Assembly: GCF_001540865.1 (NCBI RefSeq)
Contig: NC_033621.1
Location: 23,915,826-23,979,825 of the forward strand
From: Ananas comosus
Lineage: Eukaryota; Streptophyta; Magnoliopsida; Poales; Bromeliaceae
Length of the DNA: 64,000 nucleotides
Reading direction: 5' to 3'
A program made the translations under genes and the position numbers. Position 1 is the first letter of the stretch. Every line of letters starts with the position of its first letter. Positions 34,090 to 46,332 of this stretch are shown in pieces. The notes under the pieces are model-generated. The model made no database searches, was not told where the DNA came from, and saw only the letters and a list, made by a program, of their open reading frames with translations.

Positions 34090-34860
34090 TCACATACGCA
34101 GTTCTCCGTTTCCCCTTCGGCTGAATTTCATATACAAAGCTTCGGCCCGTGTCGTCGAGATATTATACCAACCAAAATCTTCGCTAAATAGAAATTTACA
34201 AACTCAAATGTTTTCTCTAGGTATATAGGAAAGGAATATGCAGTAAATGTAAATGCATGATCCATTCTTTCGCGAATAACATCGGTGTTTTAGTGTTTCA
34301 TAGCGAAAAAATAACAGCGGTGTTTTAGTGTTTCATAGCGGAAAAGTTTTGTGTAAATGGCATTTGTGTATAAGGTTTTATTATCTTCATCATTTGCTTC
34401 TCTAGCATTTTAGGATATTGGTGTAATCAAAGAGTAATTAGTGTTCGTAATTATAAGAGTTTTGTTACTTTGCGAGGTTTAATTTCAGTATTTAGCTTTT
34501 TCTCTCTCTTGTAAAGGATATTGATTCAATTGAGCACTTGTAAAGTTTATTTCCCCTCAGTTTTTATTTTTTAATTAAATGTTTTTATTCAAACTTGATG
34601 GTGATTTTATTAATTTAATGGTTACGCCCATTTTTTTTGTTCCAATATTTTAAGAAAATGTCAATTTTTTTTAATGTAATCTCAGTGTTATTTGACAAAA
34701 ATAATCAAATAAACGCAAAAATTCAGTTTAGGTACCTTTTGCAAAGTACGTTACAGTTGAGGGGTTCCATGCAATTTTACCAGAATTGGGCGGCGTCCCT
34801 TTCCGACCGTTGGCGCGAGAAGGGACGACCAGAGAAACCCTATCCCCTCCTCCCCCTTCC
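34090..34860. other. 3' UTR of DUF707 gene and spacer to the next gene
   Basis: Begins with the 3' UTR. A short direct repeat (cggtgttttagtgtttcatagcg) occurs twice at about 34282-34342, and AATAAT-type AT-rich words follow. No further gene before the hydrolase leader. Confidence 0.45.
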
Positions 34861-34878
34861 CTTCGATCGCAAAAAGAG

Positions 34879-34891
34879 GAAACCCTAACCC
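34879..34891 (+). promoter_or_regulatory. Telo-box in hydrolase leader
   Basis: AAACCCTAACCCT lies about 60 bases before the chosen start codon. AAACCCTAA boxes are common in promoters and leaders of plant genes active in dividing cells. The same motif occurs in the CHR28 leader. Confidence 0.5.
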
Positions 34892-34943
34892 TGGCCATGG
34901 AATCCCGCACCAAATTCTATCTCCTCCCTCTCCTCCCCCTCCC

Positions 34944-37731
34944 ATGGCGATCCACGTCGGAATCTCCTCCACCTGCTCCCTCCCCCACCTCTTTCCCGGC
35001 CCCAGATTGCGCCGCGAGAAGCTCGGGCTACGATGCAGGGCGAGCCTCGGCGGAGAAGACGTAAAGACCCTAACTTTGATCCCGTTGAGATGGAATTGCT
35101 TCCCTTTTTTGTTCTAAATTTAGCCCTAATTTGTCTTATCGAGCGATGGGTTTATTTCGATTGGATACATTGCAGGAGTATTTGATAGATGCGCCGGAGT
35201 CGGTTGGAGATGGATTCGCTTTCAGTGGAGGTTAGTTTTTTTTTTTTTTTCTTTCACTCTGATATCCAGCGGAGTAGAAAAAGTTGGAACTTTTAGTGGT
35301 TTTGACTCAAATAGCCTCAAATTGGATTAGGGAAGTATGCTGATGGGCCGAACCGATCTGATGAGTGGTTTTCTCAGGGAAAAATGGTATGCTACTCTTC
35401 GCTATCATGACATTGCTTTGTTGAGATGTAATTAGAATTGATTTTGGATGGAACTAATAGCAAAAATGTAACCTTTTTTAGGCCTTGTACACAACTGATA
35501 TTTGGTATCTAAAGACCTTAAATGCGTCTGCTGTTATATATTAATACACTTTTGCTATTGATAGAGTGTTACAACAACATTTTTCAGATTAAAGCTCATC
35601 CAGTGTATGGAAAGAGAGGGAAGGCAAAAGAACCAATTTTCGGTCTTACAATGGGTTCCAGCTCACAATCCTCGGCAGATGTTTTCAGGTGAATTCAGCG
35701 ATCTATGTGGTTAGGAGGCTATCTGCTAATTTGGGGTTTACTCAGAAAACCCACAGCCCTTAAATCCTGGTACTTAAAGCCGTAGGTCTCTATGTTAGGT
35801 CGACTTTGTGATTGCTATATATGTGATGTTATTTCGCTCATGTATCTGCCTTTTCCCTTTCCTTCTATAGGTGGTTTTGTGTTGAGGCTGGGAGTTCTTC
35901 CAATCCTTCAGTCGTATTAATTCATGGTTTTCCATCTCAGGTAATAATATTCTAGCGGGCATCATAAAAAATGGTTTTGTCAATTCATTGGAAGTTGTCA
36001 AACAAATAGTCTACTTAATTTCTAGTTAAAATAACTTGCATTGAGAACTTAATAAGGGATGTTCTTTTCCTGCTATAACTGTTGGATGGAATTTCTATTT
36101 GCAGGCTTACTCTTATCGCAAAGTTCTTCCCATACTCTCTGAAGGTTATCATGCCACTGCTTTTGATTGGCTAGGTAACCTTGTCCATATGGATATACAC
36201 CTAAACTTGGTGACACATTAGAACTTAAAACATTTGGTTGTTGTAGTTTTCAAATAAGATTACATTAGTAGCAACTCAAGAGTATCCTACAATTGCTATA
36301 TGTTGTGACTATTTGTTATTATATTCGGGAAGGATGTATAAGTTTTCAACGAACAATACAGAGCAGTTTAGTGACCCGCTATACAGGCATTCTACTCAGT
36401 TGCTATTACAGTGTCAGACCTTTTGTTTCAGCCATTTCTTCTCTTTGGGTTTATGTTGAAACTCATGTGTTCGTGAGGAAGTTGCACTTGTAAAGAAAAT
36501 TCTATTTAATATCTGATCTCATCGTCATTGCTTGCATATCTCACAATAAGCAATGCAAAAGATTTTATGTTACTCAGGTTTTGGGTTTTCAGACAAGCCC
36601 CAGCCAAAGTACGGATTTGACTATACTCTCGATGGTACATATTCCTCCTATCACCTGCTCATTTCCATGTGTGTTTCCGACAGAAACTAACTAAAGCTTA
36701 TTGATTTTAGAATATGCTTCATCCTTGGAATCTCTTATTGATGTTATTGCTCCAAACAAGCTTTCTCTTGTTGTTCAGGTATCTTTGTTCCCATCTGCTT
36801 ACAGTGAACTCTGAAGTATAATTTTGTTTTTAAGTTGCGATTCTTGACACAGATCAAAACTGAAAATTTTGCAGGGCTACTTTGCTCCAGTGGCTGTCAA
36901 GTATGTGAGCTATCATCAAGAAAAATTGAGACATCTTATACTTATTAATCCGCCTGTTAGTGATTATCATATATCTTTTATTTGTTGTCAAGCACAAAGT
37001 TTGCAGTGAATAATTGTCCTTTTTCTTATAGTTTTTTTTTAAAGATATAATATGTTACTTATACAATCCTTCTTGGTTTGTTGCTCTAGATGAATATTTC
37101 TCTAACCTGCTGTTTCTTTTTTTCAACCCTTTATTTTCTTTTATTGGCCCCATGTTAGATAACAGAGAAGCATGCAAAGCTGCCCTCAACATTATCCTTA
37201 TTCAGCAATTTCTTGCTGGGTGAGATATTCTCCCAGGTATATTAGATTACTTATTCTTGCTGATACCCCAAATTGCAGGGTATTTCAATACTATCAGAAA
37301 CCACAGATGCTTCTGAAATTTTGAATTCCAATCCTATAGGATCCGCTCAGAGCAAGCGATAAGGCTTTGACCAGCAGCGGACCATACATGATGAAAGAGG
37401 AGGATGCGATGGTTTATAGAAGGCCATACTTAACATCCGGTTCTTCTGGTTTTGCATTAAATGCAATTAGTAGAGCCATGAAGAAGGATCTAAAGGTATC
37501 TTCTTTCCTATATTTGTAGTTGCCATTCAAATCTTTGTTGAATTTAAGTATAATTGCAAAAGGACCGCTTCGCCACAGGCTTATGTTGAAGCTATGAAGG
37601 TGACACTAGCCGATGAATCCTGGAAAATCCCGACAACTATATGTTGGGGAATGAGAGATCGATGGCTCGGTTATGAGGGCGTGAAAGATTTTTGTGAACG
37701 TTGGAATCATAAACTAGTCGAGCTACCTATG

Positions 37732-37772
<41 letters not shown>

Positions 37773-38316
37773 CGCATGCACAACACGTGCACACACAGTC
37801 ATACACAATAATTTTCAAAAAATTTGGATTCCATATATTTCAAATACTCTAGATTATGTTAGATGACGTTGATTATTCGGATGCCTTCTCATTGAAAATG
37901 ACTTAACGAGAAAGAAAGCCTTCATACTTTTTCGACGATGGGGCATCCATATCCAAGATTCACACTACCATATTTTATCTAGAGCATTCTGATGGGGCAT
38001 CCATAAATGCGTACGTTTTCATGCGCTTCTTCATGCATTATGATCATGGTCACAAATATAACATGGCATATGTTGTCGTTTTATTTCTATAACCCAAAAT
38101 ACATTATTCAATGGAAACATTTAATATCAAGCGGAACAATTGGTTTAATACATATTGAAAAAGTGCGTCAACTTACTGCTTTCCAGTAATTGATTATTGG
38201 CACTGCATTTCAGGGTAAGATTTGTACTTATTCTGCAGGCAGGTCATCATGCACAAGAGGATTGTGGAGAAGAACTCGGGAAGGTCATCACGAAGATCAT
38301 CAGTAAAAGTTGTTAG
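34944..38316 (+). CDS. Chloroplast-type alpha/beta hydrolase (haloalkane dehalogenase-like), nucleophile replaced
   Basis: Thirteen coding exons: 34944-35060, 35176-35230, 35331-35386, 35588-35688, 35871-35940, 36105-36174, 36578-36634, 36711-36778, 36875-36955, 37159-37236, 37340-37495, 37579-37731, 38239-38316; 379 residues, all junctions GT/AG and in frame. The first 39 residues are rich in Ser, Arg and Leu without acidic residues until the end, like a plastid transit peptide. The fold motifs are HGFPSQ (128-133), DWLGFGFSDKP (from 154), QGYFAPVAVKY (198-208), CWGMRDRW (D330) and AGHHAQEDCGEE (355-366). At the nucleophile elbow the sequence is G-Y-F-A-P, not G-x-S/D-x-G, so the usual catalytic Ser or Asp is missing although Asp330 and His357/358 are present. 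This matches a conserved plant family related to Arabidopsis At4g12830. The true reaction is unknown. The donor after 37731 abuts a (CT)n run. Confidence 0.9.
37732..38238. repeat. (CT)n and element-C relic in last intron of the hydrolase gene
   Basis: The intron starts with GTTCTCTCT and runs into a CT repeat up to 37766. At 37830-37880 the phrase TTTCAAATACTCTAGATTATG closely matches element C (TTTCAAATACTCTAGATCATG near 17340), so a broken copy of that family lies in this intron. The short phrase gatggggcatccat occurs twice (about 37937 and 37993). Confidence 0.55.
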
Positions 38317-39115
38317 ATTTTCTAACTTCGCTTTCTCATTCTTTTCAAGGAAGGAATAGCAAATCCTGGAAACCAAAAGTTTTCTGCTATACATTTCTAC
38401 CTGGGCTTTTCCAGCCAGTAAGTCATGATAAAAAATGTTTAATGCAGATTTTCTATTCAGCATAGAAACATTTGAAACTTTAAAGAGTTCAATTTAAATT
38501 TTTGTGCATGGTTTCATTGGAAATTTTGTGTGGAATAGGGTTAAATGGTAACTATGATCCTGGAGCATTGAAATGTTAAATTCCTGTGTTTGGATGATTG
38601 AATTCATGATATTGCTGATGCTGATTGCTTAGAAAATGCATGAATGTACCAAAATTACTCTAAATAATGTCTTCTGATGTTATACATCAATTCGATCTCT
38701 GTAACAATTTGAAGTTTAAAGGCATCAATTGCTGCAACAAATTCAGTGACCAAAATGAAATTCACAGCAAGTACAGTGACAAATGGTGTAATTTTTAAAC
38801 TTGGAGAGCACTTTTCATCTTTGATAGATCCAAAGAGCCTGAAACCGAAAAAAAAAAAATGAAAAGAAAAAAAGAACAACCCAGACAAAATATCATGTAG
38901 CCATATAAGTTATTTTAACTCAGAAACACATGTAATTTGTGTAGTAGTGATACAATCAGTTAAAATTTTTAATATTCGTATAGGCAAAACTCATTGCACA
39001 TTTTTGCAATAAGGAATGATGAGGGGCACAACATATTCTTGAGGAGTCCAAAACCCTAGCTCTTGAACAACACATATATAGCCCAACATGAGGGTAAAAA
39101 GGCCAATTGATTAGT
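38317..39115. other. Convergent 3' region between hydrolase and PIN genes
   Basis: Holds the 3' ends of both genes, which point toward each other. No coding sequence is seen; ORFs here are short and AT-rich. Confidence 0.5.
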
Positions 39116-42100
39116 CTAACTAATGAAACCTAGGAGCACATAGTATGCAACTAGCAGTGGCAAGGAAACAAGCATCCCAAAAATGACCCTGCACAAATAA
39201 ACAACAGAACATGAATATGCAGAAAAAGATTACAATGGAATTTGAATTCGATTTTGAATGTATCTTATTTTGTTTAAGATTTTTTGTATAAAATTAAGAA
39301 GTACTTACGCAGTGCTGAGAACATCGGCATGTAATCCGTATTCCCTCGCAAAAATAAATGAGGTGATGGATTGCGGCAGCGCAGCCTGCATAACAGTTCA
39401 GCAAAATTGTAGCTCAAAAATTTGTATTCTTCTATTCGGAGACAAATGAAATGAACTCATCATGGAAGATACTTCTTTGCACTTAATTAGAAATGATGAT
39501 ACCACAAAGGTCCTTTTAGTGCCAGGATTAAGTGTCAGAACCAAGATAAAGCAAATTGATTGAGCTGGGGAACACTAAGAACAGCAAAGGTGTTCACTGT
39601 CGAAGATACTCGGTGCGAGTTCTTATCGACATGGTTTAGCATCTCCAAAAGCTTAAAGATTTGATGGATCCTTTATGTGATAACTTGTTTACACTCTTTA
39701 ACACATATCTATAATACATAGCACCAGTTAATGGCCTTGAGTAATCCACAAAGTTGTGTGTAATTTACAGAGAATAGAGTGAGAACTAGAGCTTTCCTAA
39801 ATACAAATTTGTAGAAACAGTTGTTTATAACCCAGAACAATGATTTCAACTAACTCAACTCCTGAAACAACAGTACTGTTTCGTCTCATTTTGTTTCGTA
39901 TTCTTCCACTATTATTCGGTATATTCTTCATTATTTTGATCGCGTACCATCGTTACATAATAGCAGGATAATCCAGGAATTAAATGAAGTTATATTCCAT
40001 GTGGATATTAATTTTCGACCGAAAACGTGACTGAGGGAATAAAACTGCAGTGAGATTTTTTTTTTGGCATCAGCAATTTGAGGAGCACAAGAACAGAATA
40101 AATCTGGAGCATCAGCTAACAATTGCCATGTCCACATCTTTCTCCACTAGCTTCTTAATTACTTAGAGGACTTGTTTTTATAAAAGTTGGCATCAAACAA
40201 ATTACCTAATTAGTAACAGTTGTTGATTGTAGTAAAAAGAAAAAAAGGAAAAAAAAAATTCACATTCTTTTTGCTGAAAAACTTATCAGAGAATCTCATC
40301 AACCTAAATAGTTCTTTTGTTGGAATAGAAAGAATCTAGCAATGAATTAAATGAAACAAGTGTTATAATATACATACATGTAAAATGTTATGCCTCCCGG
40401 ATTGTACGCACACGTAGAATTAGAAAGATTTTTCACCCGTTAAAATAATGTGAGACCCACACCATTCAATCTTATTCACGTGAATCTTACGACAGCCTCT
40501 TAAATCGCACAGATGCTATAACTTTACGTACGCATAATTATGTGTGGTATTAATCAAATGATCGTCGCAATCTTAAGTCGCATGTTTTTTATGCAAGTGT
40601 GAAATTCGATCCTAGGAACCTCAAAAGCAAAATTAAGAGCATTTGAGGTGGCGTATAGCATCCAAAGATATGTAATTAAGTTCCCAGAAAACTACATTAT
40701 GTGAACTGAAACAATGACCCTTGTGGAAAGATTCTAGATCGTTAACTTTGGTACTTATATATATGAAATTGATCATACAAAAAACTTGTTTGTTTTTTAA
40801 TGTGTATATATATATTTGTCTGTTGCTAATCTCTTGAGTTCAATTTTCCACTAGTGTTAAAAATGCGTCCCTTATGTAATTTGATCTCTACTCATCTCTT
40901 AATTGTTATTTGAGTGCACATAATTAAATCCATAATCAAAGAAGTCGTGCACTCTTATGTAATTAAAACAGTTGCACTGAATAATTAAAAACCAAAATAA
41001 AGCATCTAATTTACATAAGTAGAGTGATTAGTAAGAAGAGTGCAAATTGATTAATCAATGGTAGTAGAGAGATTAAGGCTACCTGTATGATTGCGACACG
41101 AAGAACGTCGCCGCGAAGGCCGACAGCGATCGATCCGATCGCCATTGCTGCAGGGCCTGCGACGAACCTGAGAGCCATCCCGAACACCGTCAAGCTCGGC
41201 CCGCACGCGATGATCTTCTCTTGCAGTGCCATGAAGAGGCCTACAATTAATCAATCAATCAAAACAGTTAATAAGTGTACTTACTAATTATAGTTCTAAA
41301 ATGTTTAGGATAAACTTAATTAATTTGATGATTAAGTTAATATTAATGATAAGAATTAATTAATTAATTAAATAATTGGGTTGTTAATATTTCTCACCCA
41401 TGCTGAACATGGCCATTCCTGTCCCTGCCCTGGACATAATTAGCACTGAGCCCTCCATGATGCCTGGCATTTCAAAGTGCCACCTATGTATGTATATATA
41501 TATATGGATCCAAAAAAGAAAATAAGAAATTAATTGGTTGAACTTAATTATATATATGTATATATGCTGATCCTTTAAAAAGGTACTATTCATGTAGTAT
41601 AGAGAAATATCAAAATTACACTTAAATAAATAGATGAACCAACACCCTGTGAAGCATATAAATGGTGCTTAATTAAAAGGAAAAAAAAAAGATTGATAAT
41701 TAATTAAGGGTGGAAAAACCTGAAAATTAGAAGATATGATCACGGGAAGGTTAATTTGTTGCACGCATATTAAAGCTTAGAGTAGTGTCTAGGATGTAAC
41801 ACCTGGCAAAATATATTCTGAAAACTTTATTCTATTTATCTTATGCTTATACATTTATATGTTCTTAATAATAGTGATTTTTTTTTTTTTTTTCAAAAGG
41901 CTACTCTATCTCATTAATTTAATTAGTTCCAGCACGTACTCTAGCAAGTATATATAATATTTTAGCATTTGTACACACAATAGTGAACATATATGTATCC
42001 CACTCCTTTAACCTTAAATGGTAATTATACGTACGTACGTAGCATTCATATATCAATTAATACACAAAATAAGGCCACCAACTATTATTACTAGTAGGGC

Positions 42101-45100
42101 TGGCAAATGAGCGAGCCGGCTCGCGTTCGACTCGATATTTGGCTCGCTCGAGCTCGACTCGAAATTAAATGAGCCGATTATAAGACGACTAATATTTATT
42201 ACTATTAAAAAAAAAGCCATCAGATTATTTTAAGCCAACGATTATTATCTTTAATCGAATATGATGCATCGATAGAGTTAAGCATTCTCTAATCTAAAAA
42301 GATCAAAAATAGATCAAGAGTGCAACACATATACTACAATTTAAACGAAAACAAAAAGTCACACTACTAAATAAATCACCGTGACAATCAAATATTCAAT
42401 TCCAAATCACTGCCATTTAGGTTGAATCAAAATATGAGGAGAAGAAGCAAAAGGTGATGAGGATTGTTGAATATACAATATTAAAGAAATATTCTAACAA
42501 AAAGAGTTTGAATTCGAATTTCAAGCTGCGTGTCCTAATATGTTTAAGTTTGTGTTTGAAGTTTGTGTTAATAAATTTCGAAAGGTATTGAGTATAAATA
42601 TATTAAAAAATAGATCTGGATGGTTTAGATTTTTTAAGAGATAACGATCGTGTTAGTAGGTAGAATTGAAAGAAAAGAATTACATAAAAGATGAAAGGCG
42701 ATCGGAGAGAAGAAAGCATGAATTTGAGTGTTGGTGGGTCGCCTACCTGGACCGAGGATTTTCGACGCGAATCCGGTGTAACCAGAAAGACGGGAACAAT
42801 GGCGTGATACAGCCGAACGACGTTGGCACAGAACGTATGAGAGACCGAACGAACGCGAGCAGACCGCGAACTTCGTCAAAATGGCTCTTTTTTATCTAAG
42901 CACGAAGTAAGAGCGCAAAGAAATGCACACAGTTGGCGCCACATTGCGGACGAACGGGCGGCCCCGATGATGGCCCAAGACAGCATAAATACGCAGCAGT
43001 CTGTTTTTACTTCTTACAGAATGAGGAGAGCCTTCTCATCGATCATTCAGGTGCAAAGATCACGCTTTTCGACCGCACCGCACAACAAGTCGTGAACATC
43101 CTCCCTCGAGCTCGGAATATGAACAAACGCACGAACACGGTAGAAATGCAACCGGTCAGCGGTATGCAACAGGTCCGCGAAGACCATGCCCGCCCCGGTC
43201 TCAGCACCCCGACGCGCCCATCCAACCTAGCATTTAACAACCCATATTGCTCCATAAAACTCGAACTGACTAATCAAAGGAACAAGAGAAAAATCATCGA
43301 CTACGCCACGTAATGAAGCAACCCCTCACCCAATCATCATCCTCCTCCCCGTCCACAGTTACCTCACCCACGTACCTTAAATGAACCCTCCCTATCGACC
43401 ACCTCGCCCATAGGTGCCTCTATCTCTCAACAACGATCTCTCTCTCTCTCTCTCTCTCCTCTCAGCTATCTCGTATCTCATCTCGATCTCCCGCTAAATG
43501 GAGGAGGAGGACAGGAACGATTATGGAGTCTCAAGGAGTTTTATTTGGAGATAATTTTGTTAGGGGGTGTGGGATCGATCGATAGGTGGTTTATACGAGC
43601 GTTAGGCGTTAAGAGAGACGGAGATGAATGAGGGGTTTTAAATATAGTATATATCGAGTTATATATTACATATCTAAACATATAGTGAGCCACACACGCT
43701 GAACAACCATCGGCGGATTAGCGGAGCGGCTTCATGTTGCTCTTGTTAACGTAACATTAAATCCGTAAAGTTACCGCCCCTCCCACATATGTGGTCTGTG
43801 GAACGAAATCGATCTTCATGATATTTATCCAACCAATTTTATAAAGAACTCAGAGTAGGAGATTACTTTAAGGCCGCTAACCTCGAGCACGGTGTGAATG
43901 CTTTGAAAATCAATATTAAATATTATGGATTATACACCGCCTTTTCTCTACGACGAGTGTCCAAGAGAATTAATGTTGGCGACAATGAATCAGATACAAT
44001 TCACTCGGATCTGATTCTCTATTTGTAAATTATGTTAATTATGCTTCTAATCAACAATTCTATGTCATATAATTTATTTACTACTAGTAAAATTAGAGTA
44101 ACATTTAATAAGATTGATGTACTGATTAATATCTACTTCATTAATTTCAAAATTTTTAGGGAACTTTTTGAAATAGCCTCCCTGAGAAATTTTTATTTTA
44201 AAAATAGGCCCTATCAAAATTAAAATTAGCAAAAAATGGCCTCTGTCTTTGCCACGCAGCGCCACGTCGGCTGGGGCCAGGTCTTAATTGAATACTGGTG
44301 AATCATATCACCGTGTCATACAACACGTGAACTGGTTTACGTGTTTCTTACGTATTTTTTGTATATATAAAAGTGAATAAGGAGTAGGTATTCATATAGT
44401 ATGGATATTCCGAAATATTATCGCAAATCCAAACCCGAATAAACAATAATATATAATATACAGTATTATTTTTTGTTATTATACAATATAAAAATATTAA
44501 TAATTTTTATTTCCTTATTCTTATCCAATCGGTATAGATTTTTAAAACGCCGCTAAGTTGATAAGATCTAAAGAAAATAAAAATTATTAANNNNNNNNNN
44601 NNNNNNNNNNNNNNNGAGCTTTGAACGAAAAAAAGGCTCGATTTATTTCAGCCGAGCTGAGTAATGGCTTTGTTCGAAATAGGCCGAAAGCTCGAAAAGC
44701 TCGAATGATATATTATATATATATTATATATTATAGATATAATATATTATATATTATAATATTATTTAATTTATATAGGCTGAGTGAATAATCTGGAGTT
44801 AGTTAAAATTGGGCCAATATTGTTGGCCCATAAAAAAAAACCCAATAACAAATAAAAGAGCAAAATTTTACTAAATTTATAATTTTCCTTTTCTTTCTTT
44901 TTTTCACAGAGCTCTAAATTTCAAATATTTTCTCTCTTCTCTCTTTGTCTGTCTCTCCCCTAGTAGCCAAGCCGGAAGCCCTCCAAATTAAAGTAGCAGC
45001 ATATGTTGCCGTTGCCTATCTTGCTATTAATTTATAGCTTGAAAAAATATACAAAATATTTTTAAAGTAAAAAATTATTATTCATATAAATTTTTAATTT

Positions 45101-46332
45101 TATGTATAATATGATTGGATAGTGTTAATCCAATATTTATCTATATAATTTATTTATTTTTGACTGTATAAATGAAAATGATAATATAGAGATTGAAGGG
45201 GGGAAGAAAAGACATGTGAGGTGAAAAGATTAGAGATTAACTCATAAATTTTTTTTTTTCATATTATAATATTATATTTTATATAATTATTTTATGCTTT
45301 GAACTGATTAGAATATTTTTGTATCAATGTTCTAATCGAGAATTTAAACTATTGATCGTATTGATGTTGAGAATTCTAAGCGGCTCGTTTAGGCCGGCAG
45401 CTCGCATCGACTCAAATATAGGCTCGCTCCAGCCTCGGCTCAAATTAATTTAATCCAGCTTGAGCTAAATTAGGCTCGAAATTAATTTCAAGCCGAATTT
45501 GAGCCAGGTAAGCTCGCTCAGAGCTCGGCTCGTTTCCACCCTAATTCTAGAGCTAAATATATATACCATGATGAATATAATAACTTGAACATATATAAAT
45601 ATATATGTTGATGATCAATAATAATACATACGCTACATACTATGTACGTATATGCGTACGTACATACCTATTTGAAATGAAGGCCCAAGTGATTCGACGT
45701 AGCACGCGTAGGAGTTGGGCGGTTTGACCGCGAGCTTGAGCACACCACCTTCATCAGTGACAGAAAGAAGGCCTCGTTACGTTCGTCGGCGTTCCCTCCA
45801 CATCCTTCACTGGGCTCAGACCACCACCACCACTGTTTCAGCAATTGTGACTGAGAGCCTTGTTGGCCTACGCAGCTCGAACACGAAGAGCAGCAGCGTG
45901 AGCCAGACGATGGCCTGCCACGACCGACAGCTGCACGACCAGGTTCTGCGCCCAGCGGCCGTACATGGCCTCTGGCGAGCGGAACGCCGACGACCAAGGA
46001 GTTGGTTGGAGGGTGCAGAGGGAGAAGCTCGTTATGGACAGGAGTAGCTTCCCTTGCTGCTGCCTGCATTTGCCCAGGCGGCGATCACGAGGACGATGAT
46101 GGCTTCTTGAGATGGCGTCGGCGGCGATGGCGCGGTAGTTCATGGCGAAGGGGTCGGTGTGGAGGGTGAACTCGAAGGTGAAGAGGGGAGGGTGAAGGAG
46201 CGCGAGAGCGTGATCGCGTCGCACTGCTCCGGCGGTGGAAGATCCTCCACCACCGCACCGACCCGTAGCCGACGAGGCTACGACAAGCGGCACCATGGCC
46301 TCCGCACCTTGTAGATATCCCCCACCTATCAT
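39116..46332 (-). CDS. PIN: PIN auxin efflux carrier, short-loop type (PIN8/PIN5-like), exon 1 frameshifted
   Basis: Membrane transporter of auxin with ten membrane helices. Exons in transcript order: 46332-45668 (exon 1, broken frame), 41483-41398, 41240-41083, 39385-39309, 39188-39116 (TAG). Exons 2-5 are intact and in frame, encoding [82 protein letters not shown] and [19 protein letters not shown]. Exon 1 shows [60 protein letters not shown] and [16 protein letters not shown], but in three frames. Between the first five and last five helices there is room for only about 40-60 residues, not the 300 of long PINs. That points to the ER-located short PIN group. Intron 1 is 4.2 kb and holds a probable hAT element. 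Exon 1 defects may be sequence errors, as they lie next to a gap. Confidence 0.83.
44150..44450 (+). mobile_element. Dispersed element, copy 1 (pair with 53700-54030)
   Basis: Carries GAAATTTTTATTTTAAAAATAGG, GCCACGTCGGC, a TTTCTTACGTATTTTTTGTA stretch and a GGATATTCCGAAATATTATC end. The same order of motifs occurs on the opposite strand at 53700-54030. Probably an old, non-coding DNA element or LTR fragment; class not certain. Confidence 0.5.
44591..44615. other. Assembly gap of 25 N
   Basis: A fixed-size block of 25 N, probably of unknown true length, inside the probable hAT element and about 1 kb from the frameshifted PIN exon. Confidence 0.99.
45668..46332 (-). pseudogene. Frameshifted first exon of the PIN gene
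   Basis: The exon opens with ATG at 46332 and ends at a good donor (AATAG|GTATG at 45668) that matches exon 2 in phase: ITWAFISN ends one and R-WHFEMPG starts the next. Between them the frame changes at least five times: after AMVPL, near the RWWRIF/EQC region, after [14 protein letters not shown], after SLCTL, and in the loop before [14 protein letters not shown]. All pieces are in the right order and well conserved, so selection acted until recently. The defects are small indels clustered within 665 bases, while exons 2-5 have none. Confidence 0.8.

Larger units (their letters stand above)
42095..45543. mobile_element. Probable hAT-type element in PIN intron 1
   Basis: The left end TAGGGCTGGCAAATGAGC and the reversed right end TAGGGTGGAAACGAGCC form hAT-like terminal repeats, both followed by GCTCG-rich subterminal DNA. 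Flanking bases are attactag on the left and attctaga on the right, an 8-bp-type target duplication with one base shifted. The span is 3.45 kb including a 25-N gap. Its middle (42690-43320) is GC-rich with no recognised protein and no visible hAT transposase, so it would be non-autonomous. 44616-44710 and 45380-45500 carry further GCTCG repeats, so a nested or compound structure is possible. Confidence 0.5.

Noticed and set aside
41011..41082. Extension of PIN exon 3 past the donor
   Set aside because: The frame stays open for some codons into the intron, but the GT donor at 41082 and the next exon at 39385 match the conserved PIN order IIQ-AALPQ.
42933..43313. Plus-strand 126-codon frame in the GC-rich core of the hAT-like element
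   Set aside because: No recognisable domain, overlapping open frame on the other strand, and location inside a probable element; not called as a gene.
45715..46047. Plus-strand frame of 110 codons
   Set aside because: Antisense to the PIN first exon, whose minus-strand pieces match the family well.
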